This document shows, piece after piece, positions 8,574-15,155 of a stretch of 44,513 nucleotides of DNA. Position 1 is the first letter of the stretch. Every line of letters starts with the position of its first letter. The DNA is from a virus. Location: IMG/VR virus record IMGVR_UViG_3300008113_000095, positions 1 to 44,513 of that record, one strand, 5' to 3'. The notes under the pieces are model-generated. The model had not been told where the DNA came from. It saw only the letters and a list, made by a program, of their open reading frames with translations, and did not search any database. The translations under genes and the position numbers were made by a program.

Positions 8574-9494
8574 TTATACGAATGTATTTATTTGGCCTAG
8601 AACCTGAGCCCAGTCACTACCACTTCTTATAAAAGTAAAACCAACTACGTCTACTTGATTTGAAGATCCTACTGCTGATCCTCCTGCCCATTTGATTGTT
8701 TTTGAAACACCACCTATTTGTAGTGCAGTAGGAATATATGCAGTAGCTCCTTGATTAATTAAAATAGATACTGTTATTGCTCTATTGTTATCAGTAGGTA
8801 AGTTTGTAAAGTTTGCAGTGAAGTTGGTAGTTGCTGATGAATGATACCATATTGATCCCGTTGAAAAATCATATGTTATCGTTGAAGAGTTAGCTACACT
8901 TGAATTTATTACTTCTATTACTTCTGCAATATTAGTAGATCCAGAAACTGTAAGATCCCCTGATAACGATAAGTCTGTGCTAGGAGATGTTCCTGACGAC
9001 CCTGATGTTCCTGAAGATCCTGATGTTCCAGAAGGACCGGAAGTACCACTAGTTCCTGAAGATCCACTAGTTCCACTATTTCCTGAAGATCCACTAGTTC
9101 CTGAAGATCCACTAGTTCCTGAAGATCCACTAGTTCCTGAAGATCCACTAGACCCACTAGTTCCTGAAGACCCACTAGACCCACTAGTTCCTGAAGATCC
9201 TGGAGATCCACTAGTTCCTGAAGACCCACTAGTTCCTGAAGACCCACTAGTTCCTGAAGACCCACTAGTTCCTGAAGTTCCTGAAGACCCACTGGATCCA
9301 GAAGTTCCGGAGGTACCACTAGACCCAGAAGATCCGCTAGTTCCAGATGTTCCAGATTCTCCTGTTGGACCTGCGGAAACTATTGTTGATTGAGGAAATT
9401 TGGCTGTTGATCCGTTATGTAATCCCAATAAAAAATCACCATCGTTGAATCCGTCTGCTTGAGGATAATTAGATATAGGCCTTTTTCTGTTCAT
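8574..9494 (-). CDS. Collagen-like fibre protein
   Basis: 306 residues. Residues 1-40 are an N-terminal domain (FNDGDFLLGLHNGSTAKFP) of the type that attaches phage fibre proteins. About 41-170 are near-perfect Gly-X-Y triplets, nearly all GTS or GSS, starting GPTGESGTSG; this should form a trimeric collagen helix. About 171-306 is a C-terminal beta-rich domain (LSGDLTVSGSTNIAEV to the end) probably acting as trimerisation head. Collagen-like proteins with this layout are common in phage tail fibres. The underlying DNA is a long tandem repeat, so copy number may vary between relatives. Antisense frames open through the repeat are shadows. Confidence 0.85.
   Translation of the reverse strand: MNRKRPISNYPQADGFNDGDFLLGLHNGSTAKFPQSTIVSAGPTGESGTSGTSGSSGSSGTSGTSGSSGSSGTSGTSGSSGTSGSSGTSGSSGTSGSPGSSGTSGSSGSSGTSGSSGSSGTSGSSGTSGSSGTSGSSGNSGTSGSSGTSGTSGPSGTSGSSGTSGSSGTSPSTDLSLSGDLTVSGSTNIAEVIEVINSSVANSSTITYDFSTGSIWYHSSATTNFTANFTNLPTDNNRAITVSILINQGATAYIPTALQIGGVSKTIKWAGGSAVGSSNQVDVVGFTFIRSGSDWAQVLGQINTFV
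8985..9365 (-). repeat. Tandem 9-base-type repeat encoding Gly-Thr-Ser/Gly-Ser-Ser
   Basis: The plus strand repeats units such as ccactagttcctgaagat and close variants. This encodes the collagen-like triplets on the minus strand. The array is degenerate at its edges and most regular between about 9050 and 9270. Confidence 0.85.
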
Positions 9495-9509
9495 TTTAAT
9501 TTTTTTAAT

Positions 9510-10064
9510 TTATTCAGACATTATAAAGTCTCCACCTTCCGATACTATAAAATCTCCAGAAGGGCTAGGTGTAGTTGAAAATCCTCCACCCAATATAACC
9601 TCTATATTAACTCTAACAGAGTGAGGATTATAAAGTATCATTCCTCCTTGATCGAAAAAAGGCGATTCTATATCACTACCATTTGGATCTAAGTCCCATC
9701 CTCGGTTGTAAAAATATGGAGATAAATCTGAAGGATTACCAGTTAAAATGGTTAAATTTGCCATCGGTAAATATCCTCCATCGTATATTATATTGATAAA
9801 TCTATTGGAAACTGGTAGTGTTGATGGATATGTTGCTTTAATCATTATGAAAGAAAGCTCTCCTAATCCTTCAGAATTTAGGATAAGACTTGAATTTCCA
9901 TATACACATCCGCTAAAGCTAGAATAATTATTCAGAACTATATCTGTGTCGCAGAGACTGATTTCTCTCAATACTGTTGTACCTCTTACTACCTGAAGGT
10001 TACATCTTTGGAATATAGCTCCTTCAAATTGTATTGTGTTACATACTATCGGTGGTGTAGCCAT
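9510..10064 (-). CDS. Virion-type structural protein, paralogue 1
   Basis: 184 residues, function not recognised. It is a beta-rich protein with FQRCNLQVVRGTTVLREISLCD near the N-terminus, a central YPSTLPVSNRFINIIYDGGYLP segment, then GWDLDPNG and GGMILYNPHS. The upstream neighbour shares the same landmarks in the same order, so the two are tandem paralogues. The C-terminus ends in a GDFIVSEGGDFIMSE duplication. It is placed directly upstream of the fibre genes and joined to its paralogue by a TAATG-type overlap at 10064. A fibre-attachment, neck or decoration role is an inference. Confidence 0.6.
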   Translation of the reverse strand: MATPPIVCNTIQFEGAIFQRCNLQVVRGTTVLREISLCDTDIVLNNYSSFSGCVYGNSSLILNSEGLGELSFIMIKATYPSTLPVSNRFINIIYDGGYLPMANLTILTGNPSDLSPYFYNRGWDLDPNGSDIESPFFDQGGMILYNPHSVRVNIEVILGGGFSTTPSPSGDFIVSEGGDFIMSE

Positions 10065-10648
10065 TAGTTAAAAACGAATATTTCTAGTTCAGTCTTATAA
10101 GTATCGCTGGGATTACTGAACAAGATCCCGCCAAAATTTAGATTTGGTGAAGTTATTGGTGGATAAGGTTGTGGGCTAAAATGTGGAGTTGGTGGATTAT
10201 TAGAAAAATAACTCAAATCCCACCCTTGCCAAGGTATATCAGGTTCTGTTCTACCGGTTAACACCATTAATGTGTGTATAGGATAAACACCTCCCTTATA
10301 TTCCCAATTCATATATCTTTCCTCAGATGGGTGATTTTTTTCGTACTTCACCTTTACAACGATCATCTGAACCTCTCCTTGAGCTTGACCGACTTCTGGT
10401 GCAGTCAATGTGTACATCCCAGAAGGCGCTAATGTTATGCTTCTTTTTAAAGAACCCCCACATCCTCCCAGTTCCGAACTTCCTAAAGATTCCAATTTAA
10501 AATCACATAGTGATATAGTGGAAAGTATATTAGAACCTTCCTTTATATCCAAATTGCACGATTGAAAATATGCTCTCCTGTAAACTGCAGGATTACATTC
10601 CAGGTATTTTATATTCCTTGGATCTGTGGTGTAAACTTTATTAATCAT
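10064..10648 (-). CDS. Virion-type structural protein, paralogue 2
   Basis: 194 residues. It shares with the next gene FQSCNLDIKEGSNILSTISL-CD (about 28-50), the ERYMNWEYKGGVYPIHTLMV segment, GWDLSYF and a closing GGILFSNPSDTYKTELEIF strand. The C-terminal third is proline-rich (PPTPHFSPQPYPPITSP). No signal peptide or membrane segment. The ATG overlaps the stop of the membrane-protein gene upstream (ATGA), so these genes are read together. Family unknown; likely a virion protein because of its place in the fibre cluster. Confidence 0.6.
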   Translation of the reverse strand: MINKVYTTDPRNIKYLECNPAVYRRAYFQSCNLDIKEGSNILSTISLCDFKLESLGSSELGGCGGSLKRSITLAPSGMYTLTAPEVGQAQGEVQMIVVKVKYEKNHPSEERYMNWEYKGGVYPIHTLMVLTGRTEPDIPWQGWDLSYFSNNPPTPHFSPQPYPPITSPNLNFGGILFSNPSDTYKTELEIFVFN

Positions 10649-11907
10649 TTTAAACTAGTTGGGTCAATTTCTCCACCTGGGTTTTTTCTAAATTCACTTC
10701 TAGAATATTCCGCTCCTGGATTTTCTCTAAATTTATTCCTTAGAACTTTTTGGTTTTCTAACTGAATATGATCATTATATTTATCAACTTCTTCCTCATT
10801 ATTCTCTTTTTCTTTCTCTTCAGAAATTTCAGAGATTTTTAATCCGTTGGGTTCTTGATCTTTATTGAAAGATAAATCAATCTTTTCCTCTATTTCGGGT
10901 TTATCTTCTTCGATTTTTATTTCCTGAATAGCTACTGGCTCTTCAACCTTTACCTCTGGTATAACTGCAGGTTCTTCTACCTCTACGATTTTTTCAGCAG
11001 CTAATTCTTCTTTTTTTCCTGGAAATATTTTTTTCCACCATTTTTTTAGAAAATCAAGTTTCATCTCTCTTTTATTTTTTGTTGTTTTTTCTTTTTTTTC
11101 TTCGTTCTCGTCCTTTGTCATTTCGAAAGCGAAGTTTGCAGCTATTACTAGAGCTATTGCTAATGGGTCAAATACTAGCATTAGTATTATGATGTACCAA
11201 TTCACAACCTTATCTATACTAGATCCGGTTAAAGTAGCAATGTATTTTAATGGACCGACCTCTTTAGCTATATCAGCATTAGATGATATCCCCATTTTCT
11301 TTTCTTCAATGGATGATATCTTAGAGTTTTTGGATGATATAGAGTCATTCAGGGTGGATATTTCTATGTCCATTCTTTTTATCTCCGAGTCAACGTCCTT
11401 AATTTGTTGTCTTACAGCACCAGTAGGTTTAGATTTACTGATTAGAACATCTTGTGTTGATTGTAGGTTGGTTCTTATTGAAGTAAGTTGTGTTAATCTA
11501 GTACTTTTCTGATTTATCTGTCTTTCGTAGTTCTTGATCTCATTATTAACTATCGAAATATCCTTATCTAATATTTCTATGTTTTTATCTTGATTCTGAA
11601 CTTTAAAAGAAGTTTCTTGGTATGCAGATGAAAGGAATCCGTAAATACCAGCAGAAGTGATTATAATAAGGATTAGAGTAGCTATAGAAAGGTATATCTT
11701 TAATCCTAGATTTAATTTTTTCCAATATTGGTAAAGTAGTGAAGCTGTTACTAATTTAGCAAATTCTAAACTTCCTGCTAACACCATAACTTGTAGTGAA
11801 GCACCAGCAAACATCTTTCCTAGACCCGACACAGAATAAAAAGCAGCCGATCCAGAAACAGATAGGGCAGAAAGTGCTATTATCCAAGGTAATAATTTCT
11901 TTTTCAT
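10645..11907 (-). CDS. Membrane protein with long periplasmic/cytoplasmic coiled coil
   Basis: I take the ATG at 11907 (MKKKLLPWIIALSALSV), not the GTG six codons earlier, because a GATATATAC box occupies 11914-11924 just before it. 420 residues. Hydrophobic segments lie near 4-24, 32-55 and 70-95. A strong coiled coil follows (about 100-200, NKNIEILDKDISIVNNEIKN-like heptads). Another membrane segment is near 232-262 (VVNWYIIILMLVFDPLAIAL). The tail is a highly charged K/E/P-rich cytoplasmic region with VEEPAVIPEVKVEEP repeats. No known family is recognised. It could act at the host envelope. The transcript probably starts right after the terminator at 11931. Confidence 0.65.
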   Translation of the reverse strand: MKKKLLPWIIALSALSVSGSAAFYSVSGLGKMFAGASLQVMVLAGSLEFAKLVTASLLYQYWKKLNLGLKIYLSIATLILIIITSAGIYGFLSSAYQETSFKVQNQDKNIEILDKDISIVNNEIKNYERQINQKSTRLTQLTSIRTNLQSTQDVLISKSKPTGAVRQQIKDVDSEIKRMDIEISTLNDSISSKNSKISSIEEKKMGISSNADIAKEVGPLKYIATLTGSSIDKVVNWYIIILMLVFDPLAIALVIAANFAFEMTKDENEEKKEKTTKNKREMKLDFLKKWWKKIFPGKKEELAAEKIVEVEEPAVIPEVKVEEPVAIQEIKIEEDKPEIEEKIDLSFNKDQEPNGLKISEISEEKEKENNEEEVDKYNDHIQLENQKVLRNKFRENPGAEYSRSEFRKNPGGEIDPTSLK

Positions 11908-11913
11908 ACTTAT

Positions 11914-11924
11914 GTATATATCCA
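11914..11924 (-). promoter_or_regulatory. Candidate phage promoter TGGATATATAC
   Basis: A copy of the GATATATA(A/C) motif ending 6 bases before the ATG at 11907, immediately downstream of a strong terminator. This is a typical unit boundary and decides the start of the 10645-11907 gene. Confidence 0.5.
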
Positions 11925-11930
11925 CAAAAA

Positions 11931-11953
11931 AAGACTGAGATAAACCCAGTCTT
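11931..11953 (-). terminator. Intrinsic terminator
   Basis: Arms AAGACTG and CAGTCTT with a 9-base loop, followed on the minus strand by a T run. It ends the transcript of the 11975-12475 gene. Confidence 0.75.
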
Positions 11954-11974
11954 CCTTTTATTTTTTAAAAATAA

Positions 11975-12475
11975 TTATTCAATTTCAATTCCTTGCTCAG
12001 CAGCTGCAAGTTGTTGCTCAAGATCCTTAATTACTAAGTTATCTTGTTGAATTAATGCTAAAGTTTCTTCAAATGTTTTCCAAAGATCTATGAAAGATTC
12101 AATCTCTCTAACTCCTTTTCCTTCCATTTTCAAAACGAAATAATGAGAAGCCTCAACTTCTAAGTTAGTAAAATAAACAACACTGTCTTTAATACCTTCC
12201 TGTTTTACCTCATTAATTCTTTTTAAGATTTCTTTAACTCCAAGAGCTTCTTTAGATCTCCATTGAACCTCCTCAGTCATATAAACCTCGAATCTATGTA
12301 AAAGCTGGTCAGTCATAGAAACTGCATACTCTTTATTTCTCAAGCTTTCTTTATAATTTTGTAGATCCGCCTTGATAGACTCAACTTTCTCAGTGTCTAC
12401 ATTTTTTATAAATTGCTCTAACTTTTCTTCGTTTTGAGCTTCCAATTCTGCTTCTAATTGTGAATTTTTTGCCAT
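11975..12475 (-). CDS. Hypothetical helical/coiled-coil protein
   Basis: 166 residues, strongly charged and almost entirely helical. It starts MAKNSQLEAELEAQNEEKLE and ends with VIKDLEQQLAAAEQGIEIE; both ends look like coiled coil. A middle segment, SVVYFTNLEVEASHYFVLKM, is the only clearly buried-looking part. No catalytic motif and no known family. It follows the nuclease gene by 18 bases and is followed by a terminator, so it closes the operon that begins with the dCMP deaminase group. It may be an oligomeric accessory or virion protein; I cannot tell which. Confidence 0.6.
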   Translation of the reverse strand: MAKNSQLEAELEAQNEEKLEQFIKNVDTEKVESIKADLQNYKESLRNKEYAVSMTDQLLHRFEVYMTEEVQWRSKEALGVKEILKRINEVKQEGIKDSVVYFTNLEVEASHYFVLKMEGKGVREIESFIDLWKTFEETLALIQQDNLVIKDLEQQLAAAEQGIEIE

Positions 12476-12493
12476 TTTGTTTATTTTTTATAA

Positions 12494-13279
12494 TTATACA
12501 TTTGTATTCAAATAAGTTTCCGGTATTCCATTTATTTCTCTGAATTTTTTAGCAAGATCTATGAATTGACCTAAATAGTGTTTCAATTCATAATCATAAA
12601 CAGTAAATGTCTGGATGTCTGATTTTTGCTCATTTGATATTCTTATTCTTCCTTCCTTAGGAACTTCCTTATATTTTTCAGCACACATGAACATATATGC
12701 AGAAATCTGAAGTTTGTATCCTAGTATATCATCCTCATCCTTAGGTGATGTTGACGATTTAAAATCTTCCACTATTAAATCCCCTTTAATATCTCTATAT
12801 ACAAAGTCGCATGCACCTGCCCATCCTCCTTTAAATGTTGTATAAAGAAAAGCTTCATTGTCTACAACTTCTTCGATGTTTTCCCAGAACATATCATGAT
12901 AAAAATTCCAGAAAAGATCTCTTCCTTTATTTACATATCCTAGATATTTTCCATCATCTCTTCTAGATTCCTCTATGGCATAGATCTGTGCTTTCTTTAA
13001 TGATCTATCAACGTCTTTTTCTTTTGCCCATTCTAAAAGAAATAATTCTAACATTCTGTGCATGATGGTTCCTCTTTCAGCAGCATCATACATTATTTTA
13101 TCCCATCTCTTCTCTCCAAATTCTTCTCTCAGTTTCTCGTATTTTTCGTTTTTTACTAATTTAAGAATAGTAGTAACAGATGGCAAAATTAAAGGAGCGT
13201 TACCCGCTCCTTCAACTACGTATGCTCTTCCCCAAGGAAATGCTTGACGACTTATTTGTATGTCTTTAGATAATAACAT
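12494..13279 (-). CDS. PD-(D/E)XK superfamily exonuclease (Cas4/RecB-nuclease type)
   Basis: 261 residues. The RecB-nuclease motifs are in order: AAERGTIMHRMLELFL (about 66-81, with the His of motif I), GAWxGACDFV-like segment WAGACDFVYRD (motif II Asp about 158), LIVEDFKSS (E/D-x-K about 171-174) and YKLQISAYMFM (about 188-198, QxxxY motif). These make up a metal-dependent single-strand or end-processing DNA exonuclease active site. Similar genes are frequent in T4-type cyanophages and other large phages. Unlike true Cas4, no Cys cluster for an Fe-S centre is present. The C-terminal 14 bases overlap region is with the upstream 153-residue gene. It probably functions in DNA metabolism or recombination. 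Confidence 0.8.
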   Translation of the reverse strand: MLLSKDIQISRQAFPWGRAYVVEGAGNAPLILPSVTTILKLVKNEKYEKLREEFGEKRWDKIMYDAAERGTIMHRMLELFLLEWAKEKDVDRSLKKAQIYAIEESRRDDGKYLGYVNKGRDLFWNFYHDMFWENIEEVVDNEAFLYTTFKGGWAGACDFVYRDIKGDLIVEDFKSSTSPKDEDDILGYKLQISAYMFMCAEKYKEVPKEGRIRISNEQKSDIQTFTVYDYELKHYLGQFIDLAKKFREINGIPETYLNTNV

Positions 13280-13727
13280 TTATCAGAGATTTTATTAGGC
13301 CAAATACCCAAGATATGAATTCAAATTTGTATTGTGTCCACCACAGGATCAAAAGCAAAATCAATCTATAGATTATCCATCTTACTGAAAGCCTTTGAAA
13401 GTATGGGGAATACACAAGAAGATACGATACTGAATTCGGTATAGGTGTTATACTTGGTGCTATAACTTCCTGTAGATTTAAACTAGTAAGGTATTCATTT
13501 AGAGGCCTAGACTCTTCTAAAACATAGGCTGGTCTAATCTCTTCTGGCGAATCTGGAGAGTAAATTACTTCTGGTGGAAGATTAACAACTGTGTATATTC
13601 TTCCGACCCAATCTACTCTCAGTTTGTGTTTTTGCCAGTCAACAGAATTAATGTTTTTCTTTATAGTTCTTCTTATAAAGAAATAGTTTCTGATGTCATT
13701 TATAACTCTTTTAAACGGATATTTCAT
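13266..13727 (-). CDS. Hypothetical protein with C-terminal membrane segment
   Basis: 153 residues. The N-terminus is basic (MKYPFKRVINDIRNYFFIRR), followed by a folded stretch with WVGRIYTVVNLPPEVIYSPD and the proline-rich APSITPIPNSVSYLLVYSPY. The last 40 residues are very hydrophobic with charged flanks (IIYRLILLLILWWTQYKFEF, then ISWVFGLIKSLINVII), probably one or two membrane helices. No family is recognised. The end overlaps the start of the nuclease gene by 14 bases. The membrane tail points to a role at the host envelope or in anchoring phage complexes. Confidence 0.6.
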   Translation of the reverse strand: MKYPFKRVINDIRNYFFIRRTIKKNINSVDWQKHKLRVDWVGRIYTVVNLPPEVIYSPDSPEEIRPAYVLEESRPLNEYLTSLNLQEVIAPSITPIPNSVSYLLVYSPYFQRLSVRWIIYRLILLLILWWTQYKFEFISWVFGLIKSLINVII

Positions 13728-13761
13728 ACCAATTATATCTAACTATAAGGAAAAGTTACAA

Positions 13762-14382
13762 TCAATCGTTAAACGTCAAATTAACGCCTGGAAACATCTC
13801 CCTAACTTTTAATCTTGCTCTTCTAATTCTAGTTGCAATAGCTCTTTTCTTCATTCCGTACTTATCAGCAATTTCCTGATATTTCATTCTTAGTATCTCA
13901 CGGTCTATTAGAATGTCTTTATAAATCTCAGGTAATTCCTTCATCTTTTCAACAACGTTTTCGTATAGGTCTTCCATCTCGTCGCTATCTACTGGGATGT
14001 AGTCATAATCTGAATCCAGAGTTATCTGCGATGTTTGTGCAGGTGAAACGTAATCGTCACTATCATCATTACTCTTTACCATTTCATGTATCATAGGCAT
14101 ATAGCGGTCTTCGTTTTTCTTTATTACTAAAGATTCGTTCCTTGCTATATTGTATACCCAAGTAGAGAAATTACCTCTAGATGGGTCATATTGTGATATT
14201 TTTGTCCATATCTTAGCCATCGTGTTAGAAACAGCATCTTCTGCAGCTTCCTGCTCTACAAGGATAGATTTACAGTGATTTAGTAATCCTGGTTTAATTC
14301 TCTTATATAATTCTACAAAGTCTTTCTCAGAAGATGTTCTCATAAAACTCTCCGCCAATTCCTGAATGTTCTTTACTGCCAT
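13762..14382 (-). CDS. ECF-like sigma-70 family factor
   Basis: 206 residues with both sigma domains. Region 2 is around 18-95: ELYKRIKPGLLNHCKSILVE then AAEDAVSNTMAKIWTKISQY and GNFSTWVYNIARNESL, the ECF-type signature. Region 4 is around 140-195: MKELPEIYKDILIDREILRM then YQEIADKYGMKKRAIATRIR, a helix-turn-helix for -35 recognition. The acidic linker between them (NDDSDDYVSPAQ...DSDEME) is long. It is quite different from the gp55-like factor, so the phage seems to encode two sigma factors. It could drive early or middle genes or compete with host factors. It sits 31 bases downstream of the dCMP deaminase gene. Confidence 0.82.
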   Translation of the reverse strand: MAVKNIQELAESFMRTSSEKDFVELYKRIKPGLLNHCKSILVEQEAAEDAVSNTMAKIWTKISQYDPSRGNFSTWVYNIARNESLVIKKNEDRYMPMIHEMVKSNDDSDDYVSPAQTSQITLDSDYDYIPVDSDEMEDLYENVVEKMKELPEIYKDILIDREILRMKYQEIADKYGMKKRAIATRIRRARLKVREMFPGVNLTFND

Positions 14383-14412
14383 ACTATTAAATTTTTATTA
14401 GTTTATAAATTA

Positions 14413-14853
14413 TTAAATTTCCATTTTTTTTATTTCTATTCCAGCTTCCTCCAAAAGTTTAAAAGAATCAGTTTTTCTATAAACTTCTGAATATACAACT
14501 CTTTTAATCCCTGCCTGGATTATAAGCTTTGCACAGTCAAAACAAGGAGATAACGTCACATATAATGTAGCATCCTCCGAACTATTAGTACTTTTTGCTA
14601 TTTTTGTGATGGCATTAGCTTCTGCGTGTAAAACAGTACTCAAAGTATTATTGTCGCAATCTTCACAACCGTTATCGAATCCTGAAGGAGTTCCGTTGTA
14701 ACCATCGGAGATAATTCTCCCATCTTTAACAATCAGACATCCTACCTGACTTCTCTTACAGTATGAATTTTCAGCCCATACTTTGGCCATCCGTAAATAT
14801 AAAAGGTCTATCTTATCCTGCTTGTGATGGGGTAGGCTCAGATTGTTCTTCAT
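14413..14853 (-). CDS. cd: Deoxycytidylate (dCMP) deaminase
   Basis: 146 residues from the ATG at 14853 (a TTG one codon earlier is possible but unlikely). The zinc-binding deaminase motifs are plain: HAEAN (about 76-80, Zn ligand His and proton-shuttle Glu) and SPCFDCAKLII (about 102-112, two Zn cysteines). The start RMAKVWAENSYCKRSQVGCL and GYNGTPSGFDNGCEDC are typical of the dCMP deaminase family, including T4 Cd. The reaction is dCMP to dUMP plus ammonia, supplying dUMP for thymidylate synthesis. It overlaps the upstream 91-residue gene by about 40 bases. A thymidylate synthase-family gene is elsewhere in the window (40243). Confidence 0.93.
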   Translation of the reverse strand: MKNNLSLPHHKQDKIDLLYLRMAKVWAENSYCKRSQVGCLIVKDGRIISDGYNGTPSGFDNGCEDCDNNTLSTVLHAEANAITKIAKSTNSSEDATLYVTLSPCFDCAKLIIQAGIKRVVYSEVYRKTDSFKLLEEAGIEIKKMEI

Positions 14854-15088
14854 CAACAGAATCTTTCAAAGGTGTAACTTCTATTTTAAAACGTTCAACA
14901 ATATGGAATGTGTCCATAAGCCTAAAAGCACCTAAAAGATTCAAAATTTGATTAATCTCTTCCTCATTAAATTCAATTTTTCCCTCGTCTTCGATAAGAT
15001 TTAAGCATTCTCTATAGCCACCATAGCCATTAAGAAACTCAGATAAAGTAGCTTTAAGCTCCTTTGTAATCTCGTAATTCTTACTCAT
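14813..15088 (-). CDS. Small hypothetical protein
   Basis: 91 residues, acidic and helical: MSKNYEITKELKATLSEFLN then NEEEINQILNLLGAFRLMDT, ending in a disordered EEQSEPTPSQAG tail. No family is recognised. It is the first gene of its unit: a TATATTTG box lies 28 bases upstream and a hairpin just before that. Its 3' end overlaps the dCMP deaminase start, implying coupled translation. A role connected with nucleotide metabolism is only a guess from position. Confidence 0.6.
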   Translation of the reverse strand: MSKNYEITKELKATLSEFLNGYGGYRECLNLIEDEGKIEFNEEEINQILNLLGAFRLMDTFHIVERFKIEVTPLKDSVDEEQSEPTPSQAG

Positions 15089-15115
15089 ATTAATTTATTT
15101 TTGGTTTATTTATTA

Positions 15116-15123
15116 CAAATATA
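15116..15123 (-). promoter_or_regulatory. Bacteroidota-type -7 element TATATTTG
   Basis: It matches the TAnnTTTG consensus of Bacteroidota housekeeping promoters, 28 bases upstream of the ATG at 15088. A T-rich GGGTTTAC segment lies about 20 bases further up, where the -33 element would be. It suggests early expression by host polymerase of the dCMP deaminase group. Confidence 0.4.
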
Positions 15124-15134
15124 CTAATTTTTCT

Positions 15135-15155
15135 CCTAAATGTAAACCCCTTAGG
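15135..15155 (-). terminator. Weak hairpin at end of the 15151 gene
   Basis: Arms CCTAA/TTAGG with an 11-base loop, overlapping the stop codon of the 15151-17088 gene and followed on the minus strand by AGAAAAATT. Only five base pairs, so a weak call. Confidence 0.3.

Noticed and set aside
8985-9365. Possible CRISPR or satellite array
   Set aside because: Units are 9-18 bases with no unique spacers and are coding, so it is a collagen-like repeat.
8977-9393. Long open frames on both strands through the collagen repeat
   Set aside because: They arise because the 9-base repeat stays open in several frames. Composition (V/P/E/D or Q/E/L only) is repeat-driven and the minus-strand Gly-X-Y frame explains the region.
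14763-14951. Plus-strand ORFs inside minus-strand genes (also 665, 2533, 4380, 4896, 16541, 22308 and others)
   Set aside because: All lie opposite well-supported minus-strand genes and show no motif or start context, so they are shadows.
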